Shown: positions 6,955 through 8,050 of the stretch, in pieces
Numbering within the stretch: the stretch's first letter is position 1
Layout: each line of letters starts with the position of its first letter
Assembly: GCA_003218935.1 (NCBI GenBank)
Contig: QHPA01000090.1
Location: 1-8,050, forward strand
Reading direction: 5' to 3'
From: Verrucomicrobiota bacterium
GTDB taxonomy: Bacteria > Verrucomicrobiota > Verrucomicrobiia > Limisphaerales > AV2
DNA: 8,050 bases
Notes under the pieces: generated by a model
The model's input: only the letters and a program-made list of their open reading frames with translations
Databases searched by the model: none
What the model was told of the DNA's origin: nothing
Position numbers and translations under genes: made by a program

Positions 6955-7008
6955 CCATAAAACGTTCAACTGCCCAGCCCGGCGGCTCTTGCCTGCAAGC
7001 GTTAGCAC
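6955..7008. other. attC-like imperfect inverted sequence (weak)
   Basis: The plus strand carries AACGTTCAA near the left end (6961-6969) and CAAGCGTTAGCA near the right end (6997-7008), around a GC-rich core containing AGCCCGGCGGCT (6976-6987), which forms a 4-bp stem. Classical integron attC sites have CGTTCAAG at one side and TCAAGCGTTAG at the other, with a GC-rich imperfect hairpin between, in this spacing range. The R'-like GTTAGCA is only a partial match to GTTRRRY and the R''-like side is degenerate, so this could be a decayed site or chance. It lies 10 bp after the stop of the 103-aa gene, which is where a cassette attC would be, although the better match reads on the opposite strand. 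Confidence 0.22.
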
Positions 7009-7018
7009 TCACGGCGCA

Positions 7019-7330
7019 TCATTCCTTTGATACGGAGTATTTGGCGACAGGTGTCTCATTGTCGGACTTCTTCTTCGTAAATACTTTGGCGATCTGCACG
7101 AGGGTAACCAAACCAAGACAAAATCCCACGACGCCTGCGCCGATAAACACTCCCCAAATCATCCCGACCGCTGCTGCGTATCGTGTCAACGATGCACCAT
7201 CTGGCGGCGAGAACAACCCTTTGACGAACGCTGGTGAAATCAGAGCGACCACGGAGGCAAACGCTCCACCAACAACGGCTGACAGCAGAGCCGCTCCGAG
7301 GACGTAGAGAAAGTAGCGCAGAAAAGTCAT
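7019..7330 (-). CDS. Small two- or three-helix membrane protein, 103 aa, unknown function
   Basis: The protein has hydrophobic segments at about 4-33 (FLRYFLYVLGAALLSAVVGG and beyond) and 51-81, with a polar loop with proline and aspartate between them (about 41-49), and ends in a basic-then-polar cytoplasmic tail (KVFTKKKSDNETP). Glycine/alanine-rich helices suggest tight helix packing. No known family is recognised. The ATG at 7330 follows the TAG of the upstream small gene by 15 bp, so the two are probably in one transcript; the purine stretch upstream is weak. A large gap to the next gene downstream holds the attC-like sequence. Confidence 0.65.
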   Translation of the reverse strand: MTFLRYFLYVLGAALLSAVVGGAFASVVALISPAFVKGLFSPPDGASLTRYAAAVGMIWGVFIGAGVVGFCLGLVTLVQIAKVFTKKKSDNETPVAKYSVSKE

Positions 7331-7345
7331 AATGTGTGATGCCGC

Positions 7346-7606
7346 CTAGCCGCGCCTAGCCTGGAGTTCCCAGCCCGCGTACCCGCCGACGTAAGTCCCC
7401 ATGAAGCAATTCCATACCAAAGGCGTGAAAATTCCGGGAACTGTGCGTGCTTCTCCCTCTCCTGGGGGAGAGGGCCGGGGTGAGGGCGAGCGTTTCCTCC
7501 AATCCCATTTTCGGAGTAGGAGGCGGATAAAAATTAGGGTCACGACGGCGGAACGCGAGCAGCCAATCAGCGTGCCGAGCAGCAGAATTAAGATGATGCG
7601 GTTCAT
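7346..7606 (-). CDS. Small membrane/lipoprotein-like protein interrupted in frame by a palindromic repeat, 86 aa
   Basis: From the ATG at 7606 the protein begins MNRIILILLLGTLIGCSRS, which resembles a lipoprotein signal with a lipobox LIGC and Cys16, followed by a second hydrophobic run (about 20-32). Residues 37-52 (RKRSPSPRPSPPGEGE) are encoded by a dispersed GC-rich repeat, after which another hydrophobic stretch appears (61-78, TPLVWNCFMGTYVGGYAG). Removing the repeat would leave a compact three-helix protein like its neighbours, so the repeat seems to have inserted in frame without stopping translation. A TTG start at 7651 would add 15 residues; I prefer the ATG because the lipoprotein-like start follows it. 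It could also be a degenerate gene. Confidence 0.5.
   Translation of the reverse strand: MNRIILILLLGTLIGCSRSAVVTLIFIRLLLRKWDWRKRSPSPRPSPPGEGEARTVPGIFTPLVWNCFMGTYVGGYAGWELQARRG
7453..7490. repeat. Dispersed GC-rich palindromic repeat
   Basis: The core is an 8-bp perfect stem CCCTCTCC (7455-7462) / GGAGAGGG (7467-7474) with a four-base loop, followed by CCGGGGTGAGGGCGAG. This is the recognisable short intergenic-type repeat found in many copies in various high-GC bacteria, translating as PSPRPSP. Only one copy is in this window. It sits inside the coding frame of the 86-aa gene. A terminator role is unlikely, since no T-run follows on either strand. Confidence 0.7.
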
Positions 7607-7621
7607 GGCCACGCCGTGTGC

Positions 7622-7652
7622 AGTATTTATTGGCCGAAACTCACGGGCCAAT
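7622..7652 (-). promoter_or_regulatory. Candidate promoter/operator of the membrane-protein cluster
   Basis: A perfect 7-bp inverted repeat ATTGGCC / GGCCAAT (7629-7635 and 7646-7652) is separated by 10 bases, giving a 17-bp centre-to-centre spacing. Read on the minus strand, TTGGCC (7651-7646) and TAAATA (7629-7624) lie 16 bases apart, so the repeat overlaps possible -35 and spacer/-10 positions, as an operator would. The ATG of the 86-aa gene is 18 bases beyond. Promoter boxes are only moderate matches. Confidence 0.35.
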
Positions 7653-7702
7653 GATTAACTGACTTCCCCCGCTCATGGGTTTTCTGATACGTCAGATTGG
7701 AT

Positions 7703-7748
7703 GGATTGACAAGCCCGCGTATAGACGTTCCTTGTGGCTTGCCAATCC
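7703..7748. repeat. Inverted repeat upstream of the Uma2 gene
   Basis: GGATTGACAAGCC (7703-7715) and GGCTTGCCAATCC (7736-7748) pair at 12 of 13 positions around a 20-base loop. It lies between the divergent membrane cluster and Uma2, immediately upstream of the Uma2 promoter boxes. A consensus TTGACA (7706-7711) lies within the left arm but has no matching -10. There is no T-run after it, so an operator or a structural remnant is more likely than a terminator. A smaller stem TCTGA-TACG-TCAGA sits at 7682-7695. Confidence 0.5.
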
Positions 7749-7758
7749 GAAACTCGAC

Positions 7759-7787
7759 TCGACAGCGCGACGGTTCGCGGCTAAACT
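7759..7787 (+). promoter_or_regulatory. Candidate promoter of the Uma2 gene, leaderless geometry
   Basis: TCGACA (7759-7764, five of six consensus bases) and TAAACT (7782-7787, four of six) are separated by 17 bases. The GTG start of the Uma2 gene follows the -10 box by six bases, so the transcript would start at about the first base of the coding region. The gene also lacks any Shine-Dalgarno sequence. Confidence 0.5.
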
Positions 7788-7793
7788 TTTTGC

Positions 7794-8050
7794 GTGATCG
7801 CGGAAAAAGGCAAGAGACTTTGGACCGAAGCCGAGCTGCAGGCTCTTCCGGAAGACGGCTACATTCACGAGGTGGTCGAGTGGGAATTGGTTATGAGTCC
7901 GAAGAACAATTTTCAGCACGGCGACATGTGCGTTCGATTACTCACGGCGCTCAGCCATCACGCGCGGGCGAAGCGATTGGGCGTTGTGCTGGACTCGAGC
8001 ACCGGCTTCTGGATGGGAAATGATAATTGCCGCGCGCCGGACATCTCGTT
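7794..8050 (+). CDS. Uma2-family (DUF820) putative restriction-endonuclease-fold protein, 5' part
   Basis: The visible 85 codons encode MIAEKGKRLWTEAELQALPE, then the characteristic VVEWELVMSPKNNFQH segment (27-42), a helix (43-60), RLGVVLDSSTGFWM (61-74) and NCRAPDIS (78-85) at the edge. This is the Uma2 family, a PD-(D/E)XK-fold group abundant in cyanobacteria, Planctomycetes and Verrucomicrobia, whose biological role is not established. The acidic residues of the fold seen here are E31, D67 and the PD at 82-83; the later (D/E)XK part lies beyond the window. The GTG at 7794 must be the start or close to it, since an in-frame TAA sits 12 bases upstream (7782-7784) and no other start lies between. 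Full-length members have about 190 residues. Confidence 0.88.
   Translation, partial: MIAEKGKRLWTEAELQALPEDGYIHEVVEWELVMSPKNNFQHGDMCVRLLTALSHHARAKRLGVVLDSSTGFWMGNDNCRAPDIS

Noticed and set aside
6820..7008. 62-codon minus-strand frame between the 103-aa and 89-aa genes
   Set aside because: It overlaps the 89-aa gene start and reads through the attC-like sequence; no hydrophobic or domain pattern and no start signal.
7453..7490. Hairpin considered as a transcription terminator
   Set aside because: No T-run follows on either strand and it matches a known type of dispersed repeat.

Overview
The window looks like a chromosomal segment of a moderately high-GC bacterium. The likely source is Verrucomicrobiota (Pedosphaera/Limisphaerales-like). 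This is an inference from the overall gene content: a Uma2-type protein, small orphan membrane proteins, and a dispersed GC-rich palindromic repeat that translates as SPSPRPSPPGEG. No rRNA, tRNA, CRISPR array, transposase or integrase was seen.

Layout. Positions 1-786 hold accessory material: the start of an unidentified gene running off the left edge (minus), a 125-residue two-helix membrane protein (minus) and a doubtful 58-residue basic protein (plus). Positions 987-3857 hold a minus-strand pair of housekeeping genes, serS (seryl-tRNA synthetase) followed 27 bp later by glgA (glycogen synthase). A 139-bp divergent region (3858-3996) separates serS from a plus-strand pair: a MOSC-domain gene broken by a one-base frameshift and, 16 bp later, an intact GT4-type glycosyltransferase (4510-5817). 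Converging on it is a minus-strand train of four small, mostly membrane-bound proteins of unknown function (7606 down to 5832), with tight spacing except for one 141-bp gap that contains an attC-like sequence. At the right edge a Uma2 (DUF820) gene starts on the plus strand and runs off the window.

How the genes relate. serS and glgA are probably co-transcribed from a promoter right at the serS start. GlgA extends alpha-1,4-glucan from ADP-glucose, and SerS charges tRNA-Ser; there is no direct pathway link. MOSC and GT4 may share a promoter but have no obvious common task. The four-gene membrane cluster behaves like an operon of lineage-specific genes.

Main points of interest are: promoter-like boxes placed so that transcripts of serS, the MOSC gene and the Uma2 gene would begin at or within a few bases of the start codon; an acidic insertion in SerS at the position just before the TAE motif; the MOSC frameshift; a palindromic repeat carried in frame inside a small membrane-protein gene; and an attC-like element in the membrane-protein cluster. 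I do not see a clear new defence or mobile system. The most accessory-looking region is 5832-7793.
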